From Hyperoodon ampullatus (lineage: Eukaryota; Chordata; Mammalia; Artiodactyla; Ziphiidae), in the NCBI GenBank assembly GCA_949752795.1, contig CATKHW010000008.1:682001-746000 (forward strand): 64,000 nucleotides of DNA, written 5' to 3'. Below are positions 26,638-39,024 of the stretch, piece by piece. Position numbers and translations under genes: made by a program. The notes under the pieces are model-generated. The model saw only the letters and a program-made list of their open reading frames with translations. It was not told where the DNA came from and ran no database searches. Numbering within the stretch: the stretch's first letter is position 1; every line of letters begins with the position of its first letter.

Positions 26638-28600
26638 CATCACAATGCACCATGCCGACTGTCATCACAGTAATCCATGAAACTTGTCAGACCAATGCTC
26701 CATGCCCCTATCATCACAGTGCTCCATTCCCTTGTCATCACAATGCTCTGTGACTCCAGTCATCACAATGCTTCATTACCTTTGTCATCACAATGGTCCA
26801 TGCCCTCGTCATCACAAGGCTCTGTGAACATTGTCACCACAATGCTCCATGAACTATTCATCCCAATGCTCTCTGAGCCTTGTCATCACAATGCTCCATG
26901 CGTTTGTCACCACAATGCTCCATAACACATGTCATCACAGTGCACCATGCACTTTTCATCACAATGCTCCCCAAACTTGTCATCACAATGCACCATAAAC
27001 AATGTCATCACAAAGCTCCGTGCACTTCGAATCAAAATGCTCTCTCACCACTTATATCACAATTTTCCATCACTAGTCATCACAATACACCCTCACCCCT
27101 GTCATCACAATGTTACACGGCCTTGTCATCACAAGGCTCCATGACCCGAGTAATCACAATGCTCCATACCCCTTTTCATCTCAATGCTCCATGAACCCTG
27201 TCATCACAACAAACCATGCCCATCATCATAATGCTTCATGCTATTGTCATCACAATAAAATCAAAATGCTCCATGACCTCTGTCATCACAATGCTACAAA
27301 CCCTTGTGATCACAATGCTCCATAACACTTGTCATCACAACGCCCCATAAGGCTCGTCATCACAATTATCCATGCACTTCTCATCACAATGTTCCATGAC
27401 TTTTTTCATCACAATGCTCAATACACTTGTCATCACAATGCTCCTTGACACTTGTCGTCAGTATGCTCCTTGAACCCTGTCATGACAAGGCTCCATGCAT
27501 TTTTCATGATAATGATCCATGCCTTTTTCATCACAATGCTCCAAGACCCCTGTAATCACAATGCTCCATGCCCCTTTTCACCAGAATGCTCCATGAGACT
27601 TCTCATCACAAGGCTCCATGGTCTTCTCATCACAATTCTCCAGGACCTTGTCATCACAATGCTCCATGACCCCTTTCATCAGAATTCTCCATGAACATTT
27701 TCAGCTCAATGCTCCATGATCTTCTCATCTCAATTCTCCATGACCCCTGTCATAACTATGCTCCATGCTCCTTGATATCAAAATGATCCATGACCTCTGT
27801 CATCACAGTGCTCCAAATCCTTGTGATCACATTGTTCCATAACACTTGTCATCACAATGCTCCATGATGCCTGTCATCACAATATTCCATGCACTTGTCA
27901 TCACAATGCTCCATGAGCTTTGTCTTCACAATGTTCAATACACTTGTCATCACAATGCTCCCTGACACTTGTCGTCAGAATGCTTCTCGAAACCTTTCAT
28001 GAAAAGCCTGCATGCATTTTTCATCACAATGCTCCATGCCCTTTTCATCACAATTCTCCACGCCATTGTCATCACAATACTCCACAAGCTTGTCATCAGA
28101 ATGCTCCATGACACTTGTCATCAGAATTCTCCATGACCCCTGTCATCACAATGCTCCAGGCCCCTTGTCATTACAGTTCTCCATGACGCTCGTCATCACA
28201 ATTATCAATGGTCTTCTCATCACAATGCTCCAACGTCTTGCCATCACAATGCTCCATGACATTTCAAATCACAATGTTACATGCTCTTGTCATCACAATT
28301 ATCCATGCACTTGTCATCACAATGCTCCATGAGCCCTGTCATAGCAAGCTCCATATGCTTGTCATCACAATGCTTCACGAACTTGTCATCAGAATTCTCA
28401 GTGGCCCATGTCATCACAATCCTCCATGCCCTTGTCATCAAAATGCTCCATGACACTTGTCCTCACAATGCTCCAAACCCCTGTCATCACAATGCTCCAT
28501 TAACTTTGTCATCACAATCCTCCATGACACTTGGCATCACAATGCTCCATGCCATTGTCATCAAAATGGACCATGACATATGTCATCACAATTCTCACTG
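26638..28600. repeat. Long-range repeat block, copy 2
   Basis: This is the partner of the block at 17880-20000, with the same landmarks in the same order and insertions or losses of whole units between them. Limits are approximate. It suggests that a segment of several kilobases was copied within the array before later local changes. Confidence 0.68.
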
Positions 28601-31600
28601 ACCCCTGTCTTCACAGTACTCCATGATCTTCTCATCACAATGCTCCATGACCTTGTCATCAGAATGTGCCATGCCCACTGTCATCACAATAAACCATGAA
28701 ACTTGTCAGAACAATGCACCATGCCACTGTCATCACAATGCTCCATACCCTTGTCATCACAATGCTCCGTGACTCCAGTCATCACAATGCTTCATGACCT
28801 TTTTCATCACAATGATCCATGCCCTCGTCATCACAAGGCTCTGTGACCATTGTCACCACAGTGCTCCATGAATTTTTCATCACAATGCTCTGTGATTGTT
28901 GTCATCACAATGTTCCATTCCTTTGTCAGCACAATGCTCCATGACCCATGACTTCACAATGCTCCATTCGGTTCTCAGCACAATGATCCATGATCCATGT
29001 CATCAAAATGCGCCATGCACTTGTTATCACAATTCTCCACAGCCTAGTCATCACAATGCTCCATAAATCATGTCATCACAATGCTCCATAAACTTTGTTA
29101 TCACAATGCTCCATGCACTTCTCATCAAAATGCTCTCTCAGCACTGATATCACAATGTTCCATCACTAGTCATCACAATACTCCCTCACCACTGTCATCA
29201 CAATTTTCCATGACCTCTGTCATCACAATTCTACATGCCCTTATCATCACAATGCTCCATGACTCCTGACATCAAAATATTCCATATCCTCTGTCATCAA
29301 AATGTTCCATCACCCTTTTCATCACAATGCTCCAAGACCCCTGAAATCACAATGTTCCATAACAACTGTCATCAAAATATTCCATGACACTTTTCATCAA
29401 ATTGCTCCATGACCCTGTCATCAGAATGCACTATGTCCAACGTCATCATGCTTCATGCTATTGTCATCACAATGAAATCAATATGCTCCATGACGTCTGT
29501 CATCAAAATGCTCCAAACCCTTGTGATCACAATGTTCCATAACCATTGTCGTCACAATGCACCATGACACTCATCATCACAATTATCCATGGTCTTCTCA
29601 TCACAATGTTCCATGAACTTTGTCATCACAATGCTCAATACACTTGTCATCACAATGCTCCCTGACACTTTTCATCAGTATGGTCCTTGAACCCTGTCAT
29701 GACAAGGCTCCATGCCTTTTTCATCACAATGATCCATACCATTTTCATCACAATGCTCCAAGACCCGTGTAATCACAATGCTCCATGACCTTAATCACAA
29801 AGCTCCATGATGCATGTCATCAGAATGCTCCATGGCCTTCTCATCACAATGCTCCAAGACCCCTGTCATCTCAATGCTCTGTGATTCCAGTCATCACAAT
29901 GCTCCATGACATTTGTCATCACAATGCTCAATTCACTTGTCATCACAATGCTCCATGAGCTTGTCAGCACAATGCTTGATGCGTGTGTCAGTACAATGCT
30001 CCATAACCCATGTCATTACAGTGCACCATGCACTTGTCATCACAATGCTCCACATCCTTGTTGTTACAGTGCTCCAAAAAACTTGTCATCACAATTCTCC
30101 ATGCACTTCTCATCAAAATGCTCTCTCCTCCCTGTCATCACAATGTTCCATGGTCCCTTTCATGTCAATGCTACATGATCTTATCATCACAATGCTCCAT
30201 GAACCATGACATCACAATGTTCCATAACCCCTGTCATCAAAATGCTCCATGACACTTTTCATCACAGTGCTCCATGAGCCCTGACATAACAATGTTCCAT
30301 AACCACTGTCATCAAAATGTTCCATCATCCTTTTCATCAAATTGCTCCATGACACTGTCATCACAATGCTCCCTGCCCTTCTCATCACAATGCACCACGA
30401 CCTTGTCATCAAAATGCTCCATGAACTTTGGCATCACAAAGCTCCATGACCCTTGGCATCACAATGCTCCATGCCATTTTCATCAAATGCTCCATGACCC
30501 CTGTAATCACAATGCTCCATGCCAGTTTTCATCAGAATGCTCCATTAGAATTGTCATCACAAGGCTACATCGTCCTCTCATCACAATGCTCCAGGACCTT
30601 GTCATCACAATGCTCCGTGACTCCAGTCATCACAATGCTTCATGAAGTTTGTCAACACAATGGTCCATGACCTCGTCATCAAAAGGCTCTGTGATATTTG
30701 TCACCACAATGCTCCATGAAATTTTCATCACAATGCTCTGTTACCCATGTCATCACTATGCTCCATACATTTGTCAGCACAATGCTCCATGACCATTATC
30801 ATCATAATGCTCCATGCGCTTGTCCGCACAATGCCCCATGACCTGTGTCATCACAATGCGCCATGCGCTTGTCATCACAATGCTCCACAACCTTTTCATC
30901 ACAGTGCTCCATAAATCTTGTCATCACAATGCTCCCTGCACTTTCCATCAAAATACTGTCCCACCACGGATATCATAATGTTCCATCAATAGTCATCACA
31001 ATACTCCCTCACCCCTTTCATCACAATGTTCCAGGACCCCTGTCATCAAAAGGCTCCATGACCCTTTTCATCATAATGCTCCATGACCCCTGACATCACA
31101 ATGTTCCATAACCCCTTTCATCAAAATATCCCATGACACTTTTCATCAAATTGCTCCATGACCATTTCATCACAATGCTCTCTGCCCTTCTCATCACAGT
31201 GCACCACGCCCTTGTCATCAAAATGCTCCATGACCTTTGTCATCACAAAGCTCCATGACCCTTGGCATCACAATGCTCCATGCCATTGTCATCAAAATGC
31301 TCCATGAACACTCTCATCACTTTGTTCCATGCAATTGTCATCAAAGGCTCCATGATGCTTTTCATCACAATGCTCGATGCTCTTCTTAACACAATGCTCC
31401 ATGCCCTTGTCATTACAATCCGCCATGACCCTTGTATCACAGTGTTCCGTGCCCTTGTCATCACAATGCTCCATGCCCCCTCTCAACACAATAAGCCATG
31501 AAAATTTTCAGACCAATGCTCCATGCCCTTGTCATCAAAATGCTCCATTACACGTTATAACAATGCTCGATGACACCTGCCATTAAAATGTTCCACGGCC

Positions 31601-34600
31601 TTGTCATCACAAGGCTCCATAACCTTTGTCATCACAAGGCTCCATGTCCTTGTCATCACAAAGCTCCATGACGCATGTCATCAGAATGTTCCATGGCCTT
31701 CTCATCAAAATGCACCATGAATACTGTCATCACAGTGCTCCATGACCCCTGTCTTCACAATTCTCCGTGACTCCAGTCATCACAATGCTTCATGACTTTT
31801 GTCATCAGAACGGTCCATGCCCTTGTCACACAAGGCTCTGGGTCATTTGTCACCACAATGCTCCATGAACATTTCATCACAATGCTCTGTGACCATTGTC
31901 ATCACAATGCACCATGCATTTGTCAGCACAATGATCCGTGACTCTTGTCATCACAATGCTCGATGCGCGTGTCAGCACAATGTTCCATAACCCATGTCAT
32001 CACAATGCACCATGCACTTGTCATCACAATGCTCCACATCGTTGTCACCACAATGCTCCATAAACCGTGTCATCACCATGCTCCATGCACTTCTCATCAA
32101 AATGCTCTCTCACCACTGATATCACAATGTTCCATCACTAGTCTTCACAATACTCCCTCACGCCTGTCATCACAATGTTCCATGACCCCTATCATCACAA
32201 TGCTACATGCACTTATCATTAAATGCTCCATTACCCATGACATCACAATGTTCCATAACCCCTGTCATCAAAATGCTCCATGACCCTTTTCATCACACTG
32301 CTACATGACCCCTGACATCACAGTATTCTATAACCCCTGTAATCAAAATATTCCATGACACTTTTCATCAAATTGCTCCATGACCCTGTCATCACAATGC
32401 TCCCTGCCCTTCCCTTCACAAAGCACCATGCCTTTGTCATCAAACTGCTCCATGACATTTGTCATCACAAAGCTCCATAAACTTTGGCATCACAATGCCA
32501 TTGTCATCACAATGCTCCATGAACCCTCTCATCAAATTGCTCCATGCACTTGTCATCACAAAGCTGCATGACACTTGTGATACCAATGCTCGATGCCCAT
32601 CTCATCATAATGCTCCATGCCCACTCTCAACACAATAATCCATGAAACTTTTCAGACCAATGCTGATGCCCTTGTCATCACAATGCTCCGTTACCCCTGT
32701 CATAACAATGCTCCATGAAACCTGCCATCACAAGGTTCCACGGCCTTGTCATCACAAGACTCCATGACCTTTGTCATCACAATGCTCCAAAACCCTGTAA
32801 TCACAATGCTCCATGCACTTGTCATCACAAAACTCCATGACGCATGTCATCAGAATGCTCCATGGCCTTCTTATTCACAATGCTCCATGCCCTTGTCATC
32901 ACAATGCTCCAAGACACCTTTAATCACAGTGCTCCATGCTCCTTTTCATCTCAATGCTCCATGAACCCTGTCATCACAATGCACCATGCCCATCATCATA
33001 ATGCTTCTTGCTATTGTTATCACAATGAAATCAAAATGCTCCATGACCTCTGTCATCACAATGCTCCAAACCATTGTGATCATAATGTTCCATAACACTT
33101 GTCATCACAATGCCCCATGATGCTCCTCATCACAGTTATCCATGGTCTACTCATCACACTGCTCCATGAACTTTGTTATCACAATGCTCAATACAGTTGT
33201 CATCACAATGCTCCCTGACACTTGTCATCAGTATGCTCCTTGAACACTGTCATGACAAGGCTCCATGCCATTTTCATCACAATGCTCAAAGACCCCTGTA
33301 AGCACAATGCTCCTTGCCCTTGTCATCAAAATACTCCACAAGCTTGTCATCAGAATGTTCCATGACCCTTGTCATCACAATGATCAATGACCCCTGTCAT
33401 CACAATGCCCCATGACACCTGTCATCACAATGCTCCACGAATATTTTCAGCCCAATGCTCTTTGATCTTCTCATCACAATGCTCCCTGACCCATGTCATC
33501 ACAGTTCTCCATGCTCCTTGAAATTAAAATGATCCATGACCTCTGTCATCACAATGCTCCATACCATTCTGATCAAATTGTTCCACAACACTTGCCATCA
33601 CAACGCTCCATGATGCCTGTCATCACAATACTCCATGCCCGTGTCACCACAATGCTCCATGAACTTTGTCATCACAATGCTCAATACACTTGTCATCACA
33701 ATGCTCCCTGACACTTGTCGTCAGAATGCTCCTTGAATCCTGTCATGAAAAGGCTCCATGCCCTTTTCATCACAATGCTCCATGCCATTGTCATCACAAT
33801 ACTCCACAAGCTTGTCATCAGAATGTTCCATGACCCTTGTCATCACAAGGCTACATGACCCATGTCATCACAATGCTCCATGACACCTGTCATCACAATG
33901 CTCCATGCCGCTTGTCATTACAGTGCTCCATGACGCTCGTCATCACAATTATCCATGGTCTTCTCATCAAAATGCTCCACCGTCTTGCCATCACAATGCT
34001 CCATGACACTTCTCATCACAATGTTACATGCTCTTGTAATCACAATTCTCCATGCACTTGTCATCGCAATGCTCCATGACACCTGTCATACCAAGCTCCA
34101 TGTGCTTTTCATCACAGTGCTTCACGACCTTGTCATCTAAATTCTCAATTGCCCTTGTCTTCACAATGCTCCATGCCCTTGTCATCACAATGCTCCATGA
34201 CCATTGTCATCACAATGCTCCAAGCCCATGTCATCACAATGCTCCAAGACACCTGTAATTGCAATGCTCCATGCCCTTTTCAACAGAAAGCTCCATGACG
34301 CATGTCATCAGAATGCTCCATGGCTTTCCCATCACAATGCTCCATGCCCTTCTCATCACAATTCTCCAAGCCACCTGTAATCACAATGCTCCATGCCCCT
34401 TTTCATCTCAATGCTCCGTGAACATTGTCATCACAATGCACCTTGCCCATCATCATACCACTTCATGCTATTGTCATCACAATGAAATCAAAATGCTCCA
34501 TGACCTCTGTCATCCAATGCTCCAAACCGTTGTGATCACAATGTTCATAACACTTGTCATCACAACGCCCCATGACTCTCATCATCACAATTATCCATGC

Positions 34601-36944
34601 TCTTCTCATCACAATGCTCCATGACCTTTGTCATCACAATGCTCCCTGACACTTGTCATCAGTATGCTCCAAGAACCCTGTCATGACAAGGCTCCATGCC
34701 TTTTACATCACAATGATCCATGCCCTTTTCATCACAATGATCCATGCCAATGTCATCACAATACTCCACAAGCTTATCATCAGAATGCTCCATGAAACTT
34801 GTCATCTCACTGCTCGATGACCCCTGTCATCACAATGTTCCATGACCCCTGTCAACACAATGCTCCATGACACCTGTCTTCAGAATGCTCCATGACCCTT
34901 GTCATTACAGTGCTCCATGATGCTCGTCATCACAGTTTGTCATGGTCTTCTCATCACAGTGCTCCACGGTCTTGCCATCACAATTCTCCATTCCCTGGTA
35001 ATACCAATGCTCCATGTCCCTTGTCATCACAATTCTCCATGTCCTTGTCATCACAATGCTCCATGACACTTCTCATCACAATGTTACAAGATGTTGTCAT
35101 CACAATTCTCCATGAACTTGTCTTCGCAATGCCCCATGACACCTGTCATAGCAAGCTCCATGCCTTTGTCATCAAAATGCTTCATGACTTTGTCATAAAA
35201 ATTATCAATGTCAGTTGTCATCACAATGCTCCATGCCCTTGTCATCACAATGTTCCATGACCCTTGTTATCACAATGCTCCAAGCCATTGTCATCACAAT
35301 GCTCCATTACCTTTGTCATCACAATCCTCCATTACACATGGCATCACAATGGTCCATGCCATTGTCATCTCAATGGACCATGACATATGTCATCACAATG
35401 CTCCCTGTCACCTCTCTTCACAGTATTCCATGACCTTGTCATCACAGTGCTCCATGCCCTTGTCATCACAATGCACCATGCCCACTGTCATCACAATAAT
35501 CCATGAAACTTGTCAGTCCAATGTTCCATGCCACTGTCATCACAATGCTATATGCCCTTGTCATCACAAAGCTGCATGACGCATGTCATCAGAATGCTCC
35601 ATTGCATTCTCATCACAATGGTCCATGCCCTTGTCATCACAATGCTCCTAGACCACTTTAATCACAATGCTCCATGCCCCTTTTCATCTCAATGCTCCAT
35701 GAACCCTCTCATCACAATGCTCCAAAGCCTTGTGGTCACAATGTTCCATAACACTTGTAATCACAATGCCCCATGATGCTCGTCATCACATTTATCCATG
35801 GTTTTCATATCACGATGCTCCATGAACTTTGTCATCACAATGCTCCCTGACACTTGTCGTCAGTATGCTCCTTGAACACTGTCATGACAAGGCTCCATGA
35901 ATTTTCCATGCTCCAAGACCCCTGAAATCACAGTGCTGCATGCCCTTGTCATCACAAAGCTCAATGATGCATGTCATCAGAATGCTCCATGGCCTTCTCA
36001 TCACAATGCTGCATGCCCTTGTCATCACAATGCTCCAAGACACCTGTAATCACAAGGCTCCATGCCCTTTTCATCTCAATGCTCCATGAACACTGTCATC
36101 ACAATGCATCCTGCCCATCATCATAATGCTTCATGCTATTGACATCACAATGAAATCATAATGCTCCATGTTCTCTGTCATCACAATGCTGCAAAACCTT
36201 GTTATCACAATGTTCCATAACACTTGTCATCACAACTCCCCATGACACTCATCTTCACAATTGTCCATTGTCTTCTCTTCAAAATGCTCCATGAACTTTG
36301 TCCTCACAATGCTCAATACCCTTGTCATCACTATGCTCCCTCACACTTGTCGTCAATATGCTCCTTGAACCCTGTCATGACAATGCTCCATGCCTTTTTC
36401 ATCACAATGATCCATGCCCTTTTCTTCACAGTGCTCCTAGACCCCTGTAATCACAATGCTCCATGCCCTTGTCATCACAAAGCTCCATGATGCATGTCAT
36501 TAGAACTCTCCATTTTTTTCTCAGCAGAATGTTCCATGCCCATGTCATCACAATGCTCCATGACCCCAGTCATCACAATACTCCATGAACATTTTCAGCC
36601 CAAAGCTCCATGAAATTCTCATCTCACTTCTCCAGAACCCTTGTCATCACAATGCTCCATGACCACTGTCATCACAACGCTCCATGACCCCTGACAACAC
36701 AATGATCTGGGACTCTTGTCATTAAAATTCTCCATAATCCTTGTCATCACAATGATCCATGCCCTTGTCATCCCAATGCTCCATGACCCCTGTAATCACA
36801 ATGCTCCGTGACACTTGTCATCACAGTGCTACATGACCCTTGTCATCACAATTCTCCATGCATTTTTCAGCAAAATGCTACATTACCTTGTCATCACAAT
36901 CCTCCATGACCCTTGGGATCACATTGCTTCATGCCCTTGTCATC

Positions 36945-37275
36945 TCTGTCTTTCTTTTCTGGTTTTTACAGATTTTCGGAAGTCCCTTTTGACCGGTGGG
37001 AATTGACAATTCTTTGTAGTGCGGATTTGCATTGTGCACTTACTTGAATGGTCAAAAAGAGCGTATGTGTTTTCTCCTGAATATATTCAGCAGAAAATGC
37101 ATACGCTCTTTTTGGCCAAGTGCATCATTGTCGAAGTTGTTACGCTTTTCCTGTGCTTCAAAGGCGATTCCAATTTACCTCGTGAAATATGTTTTGTGCA
37201 ATTCTGCCTCATTTTCAAGTCCACTTCATTGCCTTCCCTCAACGGATTTTTGGAAGTGAGTTGTCCTTTATAACT
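36945..37275 (-). repeat. 1.74-kb satellite monomer, partial, right of minisatellite
   Basis: Satellite resumes at about offset 1407 of the monomer with TCTGTCTTTCTTTTCTGG (intact copies read GCCTGTCTTG..TTTCTGG) and runs 331 bp to the next phase point. Together with the left fragment, which ends at offset 1009, about 397 bp of monomer are missing across the minisatellite. The palindrome lies at 37050-37118. Confidence 0.88.
37050..37118. repeat. Degenerate palindrome in satellite monomer
   Basis: The arms run from GGTCAAAAAGAGCGTATG to CATACGCTCTTTTTGGCCA around GAATATATTC. The unusual A in AAAAAGAGCG is matched by T in CGCTCTTTTT of the other arm, so this copy also has a private change present in both arms. 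Confidence 0.85.
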
Positions 37276-37892
37276 CTGCAGGTTTGTGAATTGATCTGCC
37301 CCGAACTCCAATTTTCAACTCGCGTTTTTGTGAGCTGCCCGCAAATCCACAATTTTGCTTCAGGACATATACTTGCTCTGGCGGTGCAGGCTGACGCTTT
37401 GGTTAATTCTTCTTCCAGACGGGAAATTAGACTGACATATGTCCGTCCAAATGCCTACAGCTACTCTCTGATTGGTTCTCCCTCTTCCCTTTCATCCTCT
37501 GCACAATTTGCAAACTGTGCAAAGCAGGAGGTTATAGGGGCTTACTCTCCAAGGTGGGAGATTGATAGTAAAGCAGTTGGATTGCCAAACTGGAGCACAA
37601 GGAGAGGAAAAATTAGGAGCCTTTTACAAATCTTACGCCATCAAAGGGTGTCCATTCTCTAGGTTTCCCATACATGTTATAACTGTAGTTATATTCCCTT
37701 CTACCTGGAGAGTTGGGACACATGGAATGGGTGGCATGCAATACTGCTTTAAAGGGTCTGCATTTTCTCACTCAATCTCACCAGTCCTCTCATTCCCAAG
37801 TGTCCAGCCTTATGTCTCATCTAGCTGTCTTTGCAGATAGCGTCATTTCAGGTTTCATCAGAACCCCTGAATGCATTGTGTAAGAATTTCGT

Positions 37893-37918
37893 TTTTTGTT
37901 TTGTTTTGTTTTGTTTTG
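37893..37918. repeat. (TTTTG)n microsatellite
   Basis: About four to five TTTTG pentamers occur in a row. They sit exactly where other monomers have one or two TTTTG steps, at the T-rich tract I read as a relic of the antisense L1 poly(A) tail. Expansion here is local to this copy. Confidence 0.85.
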
Positions 37919-38795
37919 TATTTGAAATTCATTTTTATAATGGGTTTGAGCTGATTTTCACCGACGTGTTTATGCCGGTCTAGACACACTTGATTCCCTT
38001 ATGGAGACATATCAATATATAGGTTTTAAGATTCTTACTAGTCAGATATATTCCTCTGCGGGGAATAGGTGTGTTGAGTCCCGTTCACTGAGGAAGGTGT
38101 AGGTTTTGTCTATTCTGTATTTGGTTTATGGAATGGTACCTGTGCTAATATCAAACTCTGGCTTTATGCATCAGCCCACCTCTCCTTGGCCCTTAAGCAG
38201 GCATAAGAGTGTTTTCTCAATGTGAGACTCTGTTCTCTTTCCTAACTCAGTTCATGTGTAGCCATGTTTACAGGACCTTCCTAAGTGATATCTTATGATA
38301 AGTTTCTTTTTCTGTGTGACTTATTTCACTTAGAATCATCGTACCTAAATCCACTCATTATGCTGCTACTGGCCTTATGACATTGATTTTATGTCTGAGT
38401 GATATTCTTTTGAACAAAATTACCACAAGTTCTTTACGCAATTTTCTCTTTCCTGTAATATTTAAGGTGTACTGAAGTTGAGGTTCTTGTTTGCAGAGCA
38501 GCCTTAAACTTTGGGGTGCCTGTGTCTTGTTGATATTTAGTCTTCCCAAGTTATAGGCCCATGAGTGGAAGTGCCTTATGCTCGGTAGCTTTGTATTTAA
38601 ATGTTTTAGGAAACAGCATACACTTCTTCAGAGTGGCTCTTGGATATTTATACCCCACCCATCAGCGTGACTAGCTCCCTGTTCTCCATGGCCTCTCCTG
38701 CATTTCTGGTTTGTACACATTTTTGGGATGGCCTTTCTGAGCAGTGGAAATTGAGACTTCTTTGTTGTGCGGATTTGCATTTCCTGCTTGCTTGC

Positions 38796-38868
38796 TTGGC
38801 CAAAAATTCTGTATGTGTTTTTTTTCCTGAAGATATTCATGAAAAAACGCATACACCGTTTTGCCCAA
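38796..38868. repeat. Degenerate palindrome in satellite monomer
   Basis: TTGGCCAAAAATTCTGTATG and CATACACCGTTTTGCCCAA face each other around GAAGATATTC. Pairing is weaker than in the homogeneous copies, and the left arm has an expanded T run. Confidence 0.75.
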
Positions 38869-39024
38869 CTGCATCATTTTAGAAATTCTCCTGCTTTTCA
38901 TATGCTTTAAATGTGAGTCCAATCTACCTTTTGAAATCTGTTTCCTGCAATTCTGCCTCTCATTCAGATCCTCTTCGTTGCCGTACCTGAATATATTTTT
39001 GGACGTTGGTTATCATTTTTATCT

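Larger units (their letters stand above)
6223..36944. repeat. 30.7-kb minisatellite, 24/25-bp unit
   Basis: About 1,250 head-to-tail copies of a unit with core TCATCACAATGCTCCATG follow each other with no unrelated sequence between them. The core is followed by six bases (typically CCCTTG, giving 24 bp) or seven (ACCCTTG or ACCCCTG, giving 25 bp). Units differ by point changes, and blocks of recognisable variants recur in the same order, which shows higher-order amplification. The left edge follows CATAAGTGATATCTTAT at 6222 and the right edge is near 36944, where 1.74-kb satellite resumes. All open frames inside (SSQCSMPL, VITMLHAL and CHHNAP repeats and their reverse forms) come from reading the unit in different frames. 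I do not recognise the family. Confidence 0.97.
37276..39024 (-). repeat. 1.74-kb satellite monomer, diverged subfamily
   Basis: This full-length copy of about 1,749 bp is clearly more diverged than the 50-64 kb copies. It shares private variants with 5570-6222 on the other side of the minisatellite (GTTGAGTCCCGTTCA near 38070). It includes a (TTTTG)n run near 37893-37918 and the degenerate palindrome at 38796-38868. Confidence 0.88.

Noticed and set aside
6223..36944. Regular short repeats that could suggest a CRISPR array
   Set aside because: There are no unique spacers, the whole period is repeated sequence, unit length is only 24-25 bp, and the context is mammalian L1 and ERV sequence.
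6223..36944. Telomere-like repeat or the GC-rich heavy satellite known from baleen whales
   Set aside because: No TTAGGG runs are present, and the unit and base composition do not fit a GC-rich satellite with telomere-like subrepeats.
37189..37662. A 157-codon forward frame near the right edge of the minisatellite
   Set aside because: It is satellite monomer sequence spanning a phase point, and homologous frames in other copies are interrupted.
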